64,000 nt of DNA from Sharpea azabuensis DSM 18934 (GCF_000702165.1 NZ_JNKU01000003.1:1-64000), one strand, 5' to 3'; positions 1 to 9,157 are shown, counted from the first letter of the stretch. Notes: generated by a model from the letters alone, not told the origin. Program-made: numbers and translations.

Positions 1-216
1 AAGGTATTTGCGGATGGCAAGAGAAGACACGGGCTGGACTATACGCTATATACAGGATTCGAAAGAGTGTATGATAATCTTATGTTGATATTCACAGGAA
101 TGAATCTCAAGAAGTTATGCACATACCTTGGAAGGATGCAGGAGGCGCATTGCGCCCAAAATTCCTGCTTTGAGCATCAAAATGAGGAAACGTTAAAGGC
201 GATGGGGATAGGATAG
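1..216 (+). pseudogene. C-terminal fragment of a DDE transposase (IS1182/IS5-like)
   Basis: An open frame runs from the window edge to a TAG at 214-216 (71 residues). It reads KVFADGKRRHGLDYT, then GFERVYDNLML and TGMNLKKL. This resembles the end of IS1182-type transposases, where a conserved E/K-R-G block is followed by a helix containing N-L-K-K. The 5' part lies outside the window, so I cannot tell whether the whole element is intact. It ends about 220 bp before an ABC transporter operon, where a substrate-binding lipoprotein gene would often sit. The family call is by recognition only. Confidence 0.6.
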
Positions 217-342
217 AAGAATCTAGACCCAATTTTTTTATTATCTGGAGAAATATATTCAGAAAAAAGAGGATGAATCATAAAATATATCAATCTATAA
301 AAAAAGACCGCCAACGATGTGGTTAATCGTCAACAGTCTGGA

Positions 343-368
343 GAGATGAGCTATGCTCATCTCTTTTT
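343..368 (+). terminator. Rho-independent terminator
   Basis: A perfect 9-bp stem (GAGATGAGC / GCTCATCTC) with loop TAT is followed by five T. It insulates the transporter operon from the transposase remnant. Confidence 0.8.
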
Positions 369-382
369 CAAAGAAAAAAGCA

Positions 383-411
383 TATCTTTTCACTAAACTT
401 TATAGTATAAT
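383..411 (+). promoter_or_regulatory. Candidate promoter for the ABC importer operon
   Basis: There is a perfect -10 TATAAT at 406-411, 23 bp before the likely start codon. The -35 (around 383-388, TATCTT) is poor. Confidence 0.45.
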
Positions 412-434
412 ACCGAAAGAAAGGGGTGGCGATA

Positions 435-1973
435 TTGGACGATTATGCAATCGAGATGCTTAATATCACAAAAGAGTTCCCAGGTATTAAAGCAAACGAC
501 AATATCACTCTTCAAGTAAAAAAAGGCGAAATTCATGCTCTGCTTGGAGAAAACGGAGCCGGTAAATCAACCTTGATGAGTATTCTCTTTGGCCTATATC
601 AGCCTGATGAAGGAGAGATTCGCATTAATGGTAAAGCTGTAAAGATCAATGACCCTAACGATGCAAATAAGTATCGTATCGGCATGGTTCATCAGCATTT
701 CAAACTGGTTCATAATTTCACAGTTCTTGAAAATATCATTCTAGGTATTGAAGAGACTGGATTTGGGGGAAAATTAGTAAAGGGAAACGCACGCAAGAAA
801 GTCATGGAGCTTTCTGAAAAATACAAGCTGAACGTTGACCCGGATGCACTTATTGAAAACATTACCGTTGGCATGCAGCAACGTGTAGAGATTTTGAAAA
901 TGTTATTTAGAGATAATGATATTTTAATCTTTGACGAACCTACAGCTGTATTAACACCACAGGAAATTGATGAATTAATGCTCATCATGAAAAACCTTAA
1001 GGCTGAAGGTAAATCCATTATCTTTATTACACATAAGCTTAATGAAATTAAGGCTGTTGCCGATCGTTGTACGATCTTGCGCAAAGGTAAGTATGTCGAT
1101 ACTGTCAACGTAGCCGATGTCAGCAAAGAACAGCTTTCTGAAAAGATGGTTGGTCATAAGGTACAGCTTGTTGTTGACAAAACACCAGCTAAACCTAAAG
1201 ATGTCATCTTAAAAGTCGAACATTTGACTTATCATCCAAAAGGTGCCAACAAAGCCTTAGTCAATGATGTCTCTTTTGAAGCAAGAGCTGGAGAAATTGT
1301 TTGTATTGCTGGTATTGATGGTAATGGTCAGACAGAACTTGTTTATAACTTGTCAGGCTTAGCACAGCCTACAAGTGGCAAGATCTACTTAAATGATATT
1401 GACATTACACACAAGTCTATTCGTGAAAGAATTGATGATGGCATGAAGCATATTCCTGAAGATAGACATAAGCATGGTTTAGTTCTTGATTACAACTTGT
1501 CTATGAATATCAATCTCAAGAATTATTACAAACCTGAATACCATAAAAAAGGCTTCTTGAATTTCGAAAAGATGGATCAATATGCAGATAAGCTTATTGA
1601 AGAATATGATGTACGAAGTGGGGAAGGCCGCAAATCCATTGTTCGTGGCATGTCCGGTGGTAACCAGCAGAAAGCCATCGTCGCAAGAGAAGTTGAAGCG
1701 AATGGTGATTTACTGATTGCCGTACAGCCAACACGTGGTCTTGATGTAGGAGCGATTTCATTCATCCATAAACAGATTGTCAAGCAACGTGATGAAGGCA
1801 AAGCTGTCCTTCTTGTCTCTCTTGAACTTGATGAAGTTATGGCTTTAAGTGACCGTATCCTTGTCATATATGAAGGGGAAATTGTTGGTGACTTAGATCC
1901 TAAGACAACTGATATTAAAGAATTAGGTCTTTATATGGCCGGAAGTAAGCGAGGCGCTCAATATGCTAAGTAA
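435..1973 (+). CDS. Nucleoside/BMP-type ABC transporter ATPase (NupA/YufO-like, two ABC domains)
   Basis: This is the energising subunit of a BmpA-type nucleoside (simple sugar family) importer on the inner face of the membrane. It has two ABC domains in tandem. The N-terminal domain has Walker A GENGAGKST near residue 40 and Walker B ILIFDEPTA. The C-terminal domain has the degenerate P-loop GIDGNGQTEL and signature SGGNQQK, as usual in this family. I prefer the TTG start at 435, because AGGGGTGG at 422-429 is then well spaced; an upstream GTG at 426 lies inside that Shine-Dalgarno. It overlaps the next gene by 11 bp. No BMP-family lipoprotein gene precedes it in the window. Confidence 0.9.
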   Translation: MDDYAIEMLNITKEFPGIKANDNITLQVKKGEIHALLGENGAGKSTLMSILFGLYQPDEGEIRINGKAVKINDPNDANKYRIGMVHQHFKLVHNFTVLENIILGIEETGFGGKLVKGNARKKVMELSEKYKLNVDPDALIENITVGMQQRVEILKMLFRDNDILIFDEPTAVLTPQEIDELMLIMKNLKAEGKSIIFITHKLNEIKAVADRCTILRKGKYVDTVNVADVSKEQLSEKMVGHKVQLVVDKTPAKPKDVILKVEHLTYHPKGANKALVNDVSFEARAGEIVCIAGIDGNGQTELVYNLSGLAQPTSGKIYLNDIDITHKSIRERIDDGMKHIPEDRHKHGLVLDYNLSMNINLKNYYKPEYHKKGFLNFEKMDQYADKLIEEYDVRSGEGRKSIVRGMSGGNQQKAIVAREVEANGDLLIAVQPTRGLDVGAISFIHKQIVKQRDEGKAVLLVSLELDEVMALSDRILVIYEGEIVGDLDPKTTDIKELGLYMAGSKRGAQYAK

Positions 1974-3069
1974 ATTATTCGCAAAAGATGGCACAAAATC
2001 TGTTATTGCCTCTCTCATTTCAATCTTCTTTGGTCTTGTTGTTGGATTTATCATTATTTTGATCTTTGCACCAAATGAAGCATTAGAAGGTTTCGGTATT
2101 CTCTTATCCGGTGGTTTCTATCGTGGAACTGAATCCTTCTCACAAATGATTTATCTTTCTATTCCAATCATGATGACTGGTCTTTGTGTTGCCTTTGCCT
2201 ACAAGACTGGTGAATTCAATATCGGTGTTCCTGGCCAGTACCTCATCGGTTCATTTGTTGCCATGTACATCTCTATTCGCTGGACATTTATTCCTGATAG
2301 CCTTGTTTGGATAGTAGCTGTAATATGTGCTGGCTTAGCTGGTGCCTTATGGGCTCTTATCCCTGGCTTCCTGAAGGCTTTTAAGAATGTCAATGTCGTT
2401 ATTTCCGGAATCATGTGTAACTATATTTGTTTACTTCTTGTCATCCAGGGCATTAAGTCAACAATTTATAACTCGACAGGTGCTGAATCTATGACAATTC
2501 CTGAATCGCGTTCATTGCCAAGAACACCTCTTGATGGCTTGCTTTCAACTGGTGATTCTAATTTACGTTTCGTTGTTGCTTTCTTGATTGCTGTAGGCTT
2601 ATGCATTCTTGCCTGGGTCATTATGAATAAGACACAGTTTGGCTATGAATTAAAAGCAGTCGGCTTCAATAAAGATGCTGCGAAATATGCAGGTATGAAT
2701 GAAAAGAAAACCCTCATTCTTGCCTTAGCTACTGCTGGCTTCTTTGCCGGTGTTGGTGGTGCATTACCATACTTATGCGGTTCTGGTAAGACATTACAGA
2801 TTACTGAAGTCCTTCCTGATGAAGGCTTTAATGGTATCCCAATTGCCTTACTTGGCTTCTCCAACCCAATTGGCTGTATCTTCGCTGCATTATTTATGGG
2901 TTATATTAATGTTGGCGGTAACTACCTCCAGTCACTTAATATCGCTGTTGAAGTTATTCAGATTATTACTGGTGTTATTATTTACTTTGCTTCTTTCACA
3001 TTGTTTATTAAGCATGTCTTTGCGAAACATGAAGCAAATAAGCGAAAGAAAGAGGAGGGTAAGGTATAA
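1963..3069 (+). CDS. ABC transporter permease (NupP/YufP-like)
   Basis: This is the first membrane subunit of the importer. It has 368 residues with about nine hydrophobic segments. The central EAA-like region contains GYELKAVGFNKDAAKYAGM, the coupling helix typical of branched-chain-amino-acid/ribose-type permeases in the YufP group. It starts inside the end of the ATPase gene with GAGG at a suitable distance, and its stop overlaps the ATG of the second permease, so the three genes are translationally coupled. Substrate is inferred from the family (nucleosides); the sequence alone does not prove it. Confidence 0.88.
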   Translation: MLSKLFAKDGTKSVIASLISIFFGLVVGFIIILIFAPNEALEGFGILLSGGFYRGTESFSQMIYLSIPIMMTGLCVAFAYKTGEFNIGVPGQYLIGSFVAMYISIRWTFIPDSLVWIVAVICAGLAGALWALIPGFLKAFKNVNVVISGIMCNYICLLLVIQGIKSTIYNSTGAESMTIPESRSLPRTPLDGLLSTGDSNLRFVVAFLIAVGLCILAWVIMNKTQFGYELKAVGFNKDAAKYAGMNEKKTLILALATAGFFAGVGGALPYLCGSGKTLQITEVLPDEGFNGIPIALLGFSNPIGCIFAALFMGYINVGGNYLQSLNIAVEVIQIITGVIIYFASFTLFIKHVFAKHEANKRKKEEGKV

Positions 3070-4031
3070 TGAGTATTGTTTATTTCTTATTTAATCAAAC
3101 ATTATTGTTTGCGATTCCTCTTATGATTGTTGCCCTTGGTGCAATGTTCTCAGAACGTGGTGGGGTAGTCAACTTGGCTCTTGAAGGTATCATGGTTATT
3201 GGTGCTTTCTCGGGTATCTTCTTTATGAACTGGGCACAGACGAATCAAGTATTAAGTGGCATGCCTTTGCTTTTTGCCTCAATGGCTATTGCTGCTCTTG
3301 CTGGATTCCTATTCTCAATGCTTCATGCCTTTGCCGCTATCAACTTAGCTGCTGACCAGACCATCTCTGGTACCGCACTTAATATCTTAGGTGCAGGTCT
3401 TGCAATCTTTATCGCAAAGACAGTTCAGGATGGCGCACAGAATATTTCCTTTACGAATGAATTCAGAATTGAATCCATTCCAGGTCTTGGATCCATCCCA
3501 GTTCTCGGTGACTTGCTCTTTAAGAATTGCTATATTACAACATTCCTAGGATTCCTATTATTGGCTTTCTCATGGTATCTCTTGATGAAGACAAAATTCG
3601 GTCTTCATTTAAGAAGCTGCGGTGAAAACCCTCAGGCAGCAGATGCTGCTGGTATTTCTGTCTATAAGACAAGATATGCTGGTGTTGCTCTTTCAGGTAT
3701 TCTTGCCGGTGTTGGTGGTTTGATTTATATCATCCCAATTTCTACTGAATTTACTGGTACTGTTGCTGGTTATGGTTTCTTGGCATTAGCTGTTATGATC
3801 TTTGGTAACTACTCACCACTTCGTATTGGTGGGGCTGCATTCTTCTTTGGTTTTACAAAGACCATCTCATTTGCTTATAGCTCCATTCCATTTATCGCAA
3901 AACTCTCTTTACCAGATACGTTCTATAAGCTCATTCCTTATGTAGCAACATTGATCTTACTGGCATTTACTTCTAAGAATAGCGCTGCCCCTCGTGCAGA
4001 TGGTATTCCATACGATAAATCAAGACGTTAG
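3069..4031 (+). CDS. ABC transporter permease (NupQ/YufQ-like)
   Basis: This is the second membrane subunit, 320 residues. The N-terminus has the family block SERGGVVNLALEGIM, and the coupling-helix region is FGLHLRSCGENPQAADAAGI. It overlaps the preceding permease by one base (TAATG) and is followed directly by a strong terminator, so it is the last gene of the operon. A three-gene importer without its own binding protein must use one encoded elsewhere, or has lost it. Confidence 0.9.
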   Translation: MSIVYFLFNQTLLFAIPLMIVALGAMFSERGGVVNLALEGIMVIGAFSGIFFMNWAQTNQVLSGMPLLFASMAIAALAGFLFSMLHAFAAINLAADQTISGTALNILGAGLAIFIAKTVQDGAQNISFTNEFRIESIPGLGSIPVLGDLLFKNCYITTFLGFLLLAFSWYLLMKTKFGLHLRSCGENPQAADAAGISVYKTRYAGVALSGILAGVGGLIYIIPISTEFTGTVAGYGFLALAVMIFGNYSPLRIGGAAFFFGFTKTISFAYSSIPFIAKLSLPDTFYKLIPYVATLILLAFTSKNSAAPRADGIPYDKSRR

Positions 4032-4034
4032 TCT

Positions 4035-4057
4035 AAAGGCTCATCAAGAGCCTTTTT
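4035..4057 (+). terminator. Rho-independent terminator after the importer operon
   Basis: An 8-bp stem AAAGGCTC / GAGCCTTT with loop ATCAA runs into a T tract. It begins 4 bp after the stop codon of the last permease. Confidence 0.9.
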
Positions 4058-4059
4058 CT

Positions 4060-4087
4060 TTGTTTATAAAACAAATTCAGTTATAAT
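4060..4087 (+). promoter_or_regulatory. Promoter of the M16 peptidase pair
   Basis: -35 TTGTTT at 4060-4065 and -10 TATAAT at 4082-4087 with a 16-bp spacer, 22 bp ahead of the start codon. Confidence 0.65.
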
Positions 4088-4109
4088 AGGATTCATGGAG
4101 GAATGAACA

Positions 4110-5399
4110 ATGCAAAATGTATTTAAGATGGATGGTTACACCCTTCATATTATTCCATCAAAGAAATTTAAAGATATTACAATTCATATTAATTTTAAAG
4201 CACCCTTGACAAAAGAAAGTGCTGCTTTAAGAGCCGTTTTAGCTTTTGTCATGACCAGTGCAACAAAGAAATATCCAACTAATGCCTTACTTTCAAGTTA
4301 TCTTGACGACCTCTATGGAGCTAGTCTTGGTGCCAATGTCTCAACTAAAGGACAATCTCATATCATCTCCTTGCGAACAACAGCTGTGAACCAGGAATTC
4401 CTGCCTGTTAATGATGATCTTCTCGAAAAGCAGATTAACTTACTTAATGAAGTACTCTTTACACCATTAGTCAATCATCAAAGCTTTGATCAAGATCTTG
4501 TGGAAATCAAGAAGAAAGAAATCATTGCCCGTATCCAGCAAGGACTTGATGATAAAATGAATTATTCTATTGATCAGCTTTATCATTATATGGGTATGAA
4601 TACCCCTATTGATATCAGTGCGATTGGTGAAAAAGAAGATGTTGAAAAGATAAAAGGTGAAGATGTTTTTCAGGCCTATCTCTCAATGCTTCAAAATGAT
4701 GATAAGCATGTCTATATCGTTGGTGATATTGATGAACATGTTGTGGAAAGCTTTAAAGATAACTTGCACTTTGAAGCACATAATCAAGAGCATCCTGTGA
4801 TCTATGATTTTACAAGCGATAAAGATGAAGTCCTTGAGATCATTGAAAAGCAGGAAATCACTCAGGCTAAGCTTAATCTTGGCTATACCCTCAAAACAGA
4901 CTTCAAAGATGATGATACAGAAGCGATGAGTATTTTCGTTGATATGCTGGGTGGCTATTCACAAAGCAGGCTCTTCTTAAATGTCCGTGAAAAGAATAGT
5001 CTTTGCTATTATATTACTGCTAGCTATGATCCCTTCAACAGCATCATGGTCATCGCTAGCGGCATTGAAACAAAGCATTATCAAAAGGCGAGGGAACTCA
5101 TTGATGAAGAAATTGAAAACTTTAGAAATGGTCACTTTAGTGACGATGAACTCGTGATGGCTAAACAGATGGTTGTTTCTTCACTGACAAAAGCCTACGA
5201 TTCTTCAAGCTACCTGATTTCACTTGCCTATAACCGCGACCTTGTCCACAAAAAACAATCCATTCAGGACTACATTAACAAGATTAATGCCGTAAGTCGT
5301 GAAGACATTATCAGATGTGCTAAGCAGATTAAGCTCGATACAGTTTATCTCTTAACAGGAAAGGACCCTTATGGAAAAGATATATTATCAGACAATTAA
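4110..5399 (+). CDS. ymfF: M16-family peptidase-like protein YmfF (non-catalytic partner)
   Basis: 429 residues with the M16 two-domain fold, but the N-terminal zinc motif HxxEH is absent: the matching helix reads RAVLAFVMTSATKK. The C-terminal half keeps the M16 block LNVREKNSLCYYI. M16 heterodimers usually pair one such inactive subunit with an active one, and the active partner is the next gene, overlapping by 29 bp. In Bacillus this pair is ymfF-ymfH, named in databases as associated with EF-P 5-aminopentanol modification. The start has GGAGG 8 bp upstream. See the EF-P entry for why the pair is puzzling here. Confidence 0.85.
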   Translation: MQNVFKMDGYTLHIIPSKKFKDITIHINFKAPLTKESAALRAVLAFVMTSATKKYPTNALLSSYLDDLYGASLGANVSTKGQSHIISLRTTAVNQEFLPVNDDLLEKQINLLNEVLFTPLVNHQSFDQDLVEIKKKEIIARIQQGLDDKMNYSIDQLYHYMGMNTPIDISAIGEKEDVEKIKGEDVFQAYLSMLQNDDKHVYIVGDIDEHVVESFKDNLHFEAHNQEHPVIYDFTSDKDEVLEIIEKQEITQAKLNLGYTLKTDFKDDDTEAMSIFVDMLGGYSQSRLFLNVREKNSLCYYITASYDPFNSIMVIASGIETKHYQKARELIDEEIENFRNGHFSDDELVMAKQMVVSSLTKAYDSSSYLISLAYNRDLVHKKQSIQDYINKINAVSREDIIRCAKQIKLDTVYLLTGKDPYGKDILSDN

Positions 5400-6657
5400 A
5401 GAAACACTCTATCATGAAGTGATGGCAAACGGTCTTCAGGTTTATCTTATGCCTAAGCCTGATTTCACCAAAACATATGGTCTCTTTACGACAAACTTTG
5501 GTTCCATCGATACAACATTTGTGCCTATCAATGAAACAGAAATGATCACTGTCCCTGATGGCGTTGCCCATTATCTTGAACATAAGATGTTTGACATGGA
5601 TGATGGTGATGCATCCAATGAATTTGCGAAACTTGGAGCAAGCTCGAATGCCTTTACTTCCAATACAAGAACAGCCTACCTTTTTTCGACAACATCTCAT
5701 GAAAAAGCCTGTGTGAATCTCTTACTTGACTTTGTCCAGGAATGCAACGTGACACAGGAATCAGTGGAAAAAGAACGTGGCATTATCGGACAGGAAATAG
5801 GCATGTATGATGATAATCCTGACTGGCAAAGCTATTTTGGTGGCGTTCATAATCTCTATCACAATCATCCTGTCCGTATTGATATTGCTGGTACAGTTGA
5901 ATCGATTGCAAAAATTGATGCACCTTTGCTTCACCGCATCTACAATACGTTCTATCATCCAAGCAATATGATGCTTTTTGTAGCAGGGCACTTTGATGCT
6001 GATGAAATGATGGAAGAAATTAGAAATAATCAAGCGAGAAAGCATTTCTCACCAATGCCACCTATTATCCGTGGCACAATTAATGAACCTGCCCAGGTTG
6101 ATGTCAAGTCTGAAGTCAAGATGATGGATGTAACCGTCGATAAAGTAGCTGTCAATATTAAGATCAATGACACGCCAAAAGATCCTCATGCGAAACTTAA
6201 GCGTGAATTAGCCTTCACGCTTCTGACAGATATGCTTTTCTCTAAAAGCTCATCATTAAGAGAAGAGTGGAGTAATCAAGGCTTAATCAACGACTCTTTT
6301 TCAGCCGGCTTAACCCAGGAAAGAGATTATGCCTTCTACAGCATGTCCTGTGATAGTGATCATAGTGACATGCTTAGAAATAAGCTTCATGAGCTTATTA
6401 GAAATATGAAAGATTATCAGATTGATGAAGAAGTTCTTGAGCGCGTTAAGAAGAAGAATATTGGTATTCTTATTCAGGCTTTTAATTCATTAGAAACGGT
6501 TGCGAATATGTTTAGCCGTTATTATTTTGAAGGCATCAATGCCTTTACACTCATTGATGAAATCAATGCTATAACAGCTTCAGACATCGAGGCTATCTTA
6601 CCTCTTTTCAATGATGAATACAGTGCTGATTATACGATTGTGCCAATCAAGAAATAA
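5371..6657 (+). CDS. ymfH: M16-family zinc peptidase YmfH (catalytic partner)
   Basis: 428 residues. The inverted zinc motif HxxEH is present as HYLEH at residues 67-71, followed about 75 residues later by the third ligand region EKERGIIGQEIGMYDDNP. It is therefore the active subunit of an M16 heterodimer with the preceding YmfF. The gene starts within the end of ymfF behind AGGAAAGGA. No ymfI reductase homologue follows, unlike Bacillus; instead the next transcript is a structured RNA. The natural substrate of this pair is not known from sequence. Confidence 0.88.
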   Translation: MEKIYYQTIKETLYHEVMANGLQVYLMPKPDFTKTYGLFTTNFGSIDTTFVPINETEMITVPDGVAHYLEHKMFDMDDGDASNEFAKLGASSNAFTSNTRTAYLFSTTSHEKACVNLLLDFVQECNVTQESVEKERGIIGQEIGMYDDNPDWQSYFGGVHNLYHNHPVRIDIAGTVESIAKIDAPLLHRIYNTFYHPSNMMLFVAGHFDADEMMEEIRNNQARKHFSPMPPIIRGTINEPAQVDVKSEVKMMDVTVDKVAVNIKINDTPKDPHAKLKRELAFTLLTDMLFSKSSSLREEWSNQGLINDSFSAGLTQERDYAFYSMSCDSDHSDMLRNKLHELIRNMKDYQIDEEVLERVKKKNIGILIQAFNSLETVANMFSRYYFEGINAFTLIDEINAITASDIEAILPLFNDEYSADYTIVPIKK

Positions 6658-6661
6658 TCAA

Positions 6662-6689
6662 TTGACGAGTCAATAAGTTATGATATAAT
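6662..6689 (+). promoter_or_regulatory. Strong sigma-A promoter for the structured RNA
   Basis: -35 TTGACG at 6662-6667 and -10 TATAAT at 6684-6689 with a 16-bp spacer. The predicted start is about 6696, exactly where the RNA's closing stem begins. Confidence 0.85.
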
Positions 6690-6695
6690 GTGAGT

Positions 6696-6848
6696 GACCT
6701 AAGAGATATATGCATTTCCTACATTTATCATAAGGGAATCTGATTGTTATCTGCGGTGTTGAATACCTGCATTTATGTAGGGATCCTAAAGCGTGATACA
6801 AGATACCCACCTGTAATTACAACAGGGATAGACTAAAGCTCTTAGGTC
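6696..6848 (+). ncRNA. ssrS: Structured RNA, 6S RNA candidate (~153 nt)
   Basis: Directly after a strong promoter, GACCTAAGAG (6696-6705) pairs perfectly with CTCTTAGGTC (6839-6848), closing a ~153-nt unit. Inside it, TTCCTACA (6717-6724) pairs with TGTAGGGA (6775-6782), and CCTGT can pair with ACAGG (about 6811-6826). A long closed stem around a largely unpaired middle is the architecture of 6S RNA, the RNA polymerase decoy. No riboswitch or T-box core (no GGGTGGNACCGCG) is visible and no clear terminator follows, so it could instead be the leader of the downstream DUF896-tkt genes. I am fairly sure it is a functional RNA, less sure it is 6S. Confidence 0.5.
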
Positions 6849-6869
6849 CTTTAATTTGAGGTGAAATAC

Positions 6870-7094
6870 ATGTCAGATCAGATGGATGCACTCATAAAGG
6901 AGATTAATGCACTTGCCCATAAAAGCAAGACTGAAGAATTATCTCCCGAAGAAAAAGCAAGACAAAAAGAACTCAGAGCGCAATATATTAAAATCTTTAG
7001 AGAAGGGATGCGTCAGCAGCTAGAAGGCATTCGTGTTATCGATCCTAATGGCAATGACGTTACACCTGTACGTAGAAAGAAAAAAGTTCATTAA
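6870..7094 (+). CDS. DUF896 family protein (YnzC-like)
   Basis: 74 residues, charged and helical: KEINALAHKSKTEELSPEE is followed by the family block ARQKELRAQYIKIFREGM and then IRVIDPNGNDVTP. This matches the small cytoplasmic YnzC family, which Bacillus also encodes just before tkt. The start is the ATG at 6870, 6 bp after GAGGTG; a GTG at 6861 would lie inside that ribosome site. The molecular function of the family is not established. It begins only 21 bp after the 3' arm of the structured RNA. Confidence 0.85.
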   Translation: MSDQMDALIKEINALAHKSKTEELSPEEKARQKELRAQYIKIFREGMRQQLEGIRVIDPNGNDVTPVRRKKKVH

Positions 7095-7119
7095 AAGGTG
7101 TTCCAAAAACACCTTTTTT
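7093..7119 (+). terminator. Rho-independent terminator
   Basis: Stem AAAAGGTGTT / AACACCTTTT, loop CCAAA, then T. It overlaps the DUF896 stop codon. Confidence 0.9.
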
Positions 7120-7158
7120 ATGTTATTGTAAGTTGGAAAATAGGGGGATTATAAAAAA

Positions 7159-9129
7159 ATGGATTCTGAATTATCTATTGCAACCATTCGATCTCTTGGC
7201 ATTGATATGATCAATAAAGCTAAGTCAGGTCATCCAGGTATGGTATTAGATGCTGCACCTGCTTTATACACGCTCTTTACAAAAGAATTACGTGTTAATC
7301 CTAAGCAAGCAAAATGGGACAACCGTGATCGTTTTGTTCTCGCAAGCGGACATGCAAGTGCATTGCTTTATTCATTATTACACTTGTCAGGCTTTGATCT
7401 TTCTATCGAAGATCTTAAAGCATTCAGACAATGGGGAAGCAAGACGCCTGGTCATCCTGAATGTGATGTAACCGATGGTGTTGACGCTTCAAGCGGTCCT
7501 TTGGGGCAGGGTATTCCTATGGCTGTAGGTATGGCTATGGCAGAAAAATTCTTAGCCACAAAATACAATAAGCCAGATTTCAATATCGTTGATCATTATA
7601 CATATGTATTATGTGGTGATGGTGATATGGAAGAAGGTGTTTCTTATGAAGCGTCTTCATTAGCAGGTCATCTTGCTTTAGGCAAACTTATTGTGATTTA
7701 TGATAATAACGATGTTACACTAGATGGTCCTTTATCTTATTCATTTAGTGAGAATGTCAAGAAGCGTTATGAAGCGATGAACTGGCAGGTTATTGAAGTT
7801 GCTGATGGCAATGACACAACAGCCATGCTTAGAGCTATTCGTCGTGCTAAGAAGGAAAGCTTCAAGCCATCAATCATTATCATGAAGACAACAATTGGCT
7901 ATGGTTCAAAGAACCAGGGTACAAATAAGGTTCATGGCGCTCCATTAGGCGAAGAGGATGGCAAGAACGCTAAACTTTCTTACGGCTTTGATCATGAAAA
8001 TTTCTTTGTTCCAGAAGAAGTTTATGAGGATTTTAAAAAGAATGTCTTTAACCGTGGCAAACGTGCCTACAATAAATGGAATAAGGTTTTAAAAGCCTAC
8101 AAGGAAGCTTATCCTGAGGCTTATGAGGAATATATGAATGCTATGGCCGGTAAGTTCACATTGGACTATGAAGAACTTGCCAAGACATATCATTTCAATG
8201 ATAATGAAGCAACAAGAAACACAAGCTTAAAAGTTATTCAGGAAGTTGCTAAGCAGAATCCAACATTCCTCTCAGGTACTGCCGATCTTGCAAGCTCTAC
8301 GAAAACTACAATTGCTAATGAAGATCGCTTTGGTCCTGATCATTACAATGGCCGCAATCTCTATTTTGGTATTAGAGAATTCGCCATGGTTGCTATCATG
8401 AATGGTATGACATTACATCATGGTGTTAAGGTAGCTGCTGGTGGTTTCTTAGTCTTCTCTGACTATTTCAAGGCTGCTGCACGTATGGCATGTCTGATGA
8501 AATTACCAATCATTCTACCATTATCCCATGACTCAATTGCCGTTGGTGAAGACGGACCTACACATCAGCCAGTTGAACAGCTTGCCATGTTAAGAAGCAT
8601 GGTCAACATGCAGGTTTTAAGACCTGCAGATGCTTCTGAGATGATGGCTGCCTGGAAGATTGCAGTTGAAACAACTGATGCACCAACAGCTCTTATCCTG
8701 ACAAGACAGGATGTCCCAAATATCACTAATGCGACTTATGATGATGTGGCACGTGGTGCTTACATTGTTCGTAAGGAAGATCATGAACTTGATGGCATTA
8801 TCATTGCTACAGGTTCAGAAGTTGCACTTGCAATCGAAGCAAGCAATAAGCTTAATGCTGAAGGTATTGGTGTACGTGTTGTCTCTATGCCTAGCTGTGA
8901 ACGTTTTGATGCACAATCAGCAGAATACCAGGAATCAGTCTTACCAAAAGCTTGCCGCAAGCGTCTTTCTGTTGAAATGCAGACTGACTTCGGCTGGTAT
9001 AAATATGTTGGCTTAGATGGTAAAGCTATGTCAGTTTCTACATATGGCGCATCAGCACCAGCTAGCAAAGTGATTGCTGAATATGGCTTCACTGTAGATA
9101 ATGTCATTAAAAATTATCAGGAATTATAA
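7159..9129 (+). CDS. tkt: Transketolase
   Basis: 656 residues, the normal length. This is the ThDP-dependent ketol transferase of the non-oxidative pentose phosphate pathway, cytoplasmic. The thiamine diphosphate motif GDGDMEEG at 153-160 ends with DNN at 182-184; KSGHPG lies at 22-27 and the substrate histidine region SGHASALL at 63-70. The pyrimidine-binding domain has FGIREFAMVAIMNG, and the C-terminal domain has the typical ATGSEV. GGGGGA lies 10 bp before the start. Flanking ynzC and yneF genes match Bacillus, but terminators on each side suggest separate transcription. Confidence 0.97.
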   Translation: MDSELSIATIRSLGIDMINKAKSGHPGMVLDAAPALYTLFTKELRVNPKQAKWDNRDRFVLASGHASALLYSLLHLSGFDLSIEDLKAFRQWGSKTPGHPECDVTDGVDASSGPLGQGIPMAVGMAMAEKFLATKYNKPDFNIVDHYTYVLCGDGDMEEGVSYEASSLAGHLALGKLIVIYDNNDVTLDGPLSYSFSENVKKRYEAMNWQVIEVADGNDTTAMLRAIRRAKKESFKPSIIIMKTTIGYGSKNQGTNKVHGAPLGEEDGKNAKLSYGFDHENFFVPEEVYEDFKKNVFNRGKRAYNKWNKVLKAYKEAYPEAYEEYMNAMAGKFTLDYEELAKTYHFNDNEATRNTSLKVIQEVAKQNPTFLSGTADLASSTKTTIANEDRFGPDHYNGRNLYFGIREFAMVAIMNGMTLHHGVKVAAGGFLVFSDYFKAAARMACLMKLPIILPLSHDSIAVGEDGPTHQPVEQLAMLRSMVNMQVLRPADASEMMAAWKIAVETTDAPTALILTRQDVPNITNATYDDVARGAYIVRKEDHELDGIIIATGSEVALAIEASNKLNAEGIGVRVVSMPSCERFDAQSAEYQESVLPKACRKRLSVEMQTDFGWYKYVGLDGKAMSVSTYGASAPASKVIAEYGFTVDNVIKNYQEL

Positions 9130-9134
9130 TCATT

Positions 9135-9157
9135 GAAAGGGGTCATCCCTTTCTTTT
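9135..9157 (+). terminator. Rho-independent terminator after tkt
   Basis: Stem GAAAGGG / CCCTTTC, loop GTCAT, then TTTT. Confidence 0.85.

Noticed and set aside
426-434. GTG start for the ABC ATPase
   Set aside because: It lies within the AGGGGTGG ribosome site that serves the TTG at 435.
2744-3094. 116-aa plus-strand frame inside the permease gene
   Set aside because: Out-of-frame shadow of the permease, with low-complexity L/H/S composition and no ribosome site.
6696-6848. T-box or known metabolite riboswitch
   Set aside because: No T-box sequence and no TPP, FMN, SAM, lysine or cobalamin core motifs; closing stem starts at the transcript start, unlike a leader.
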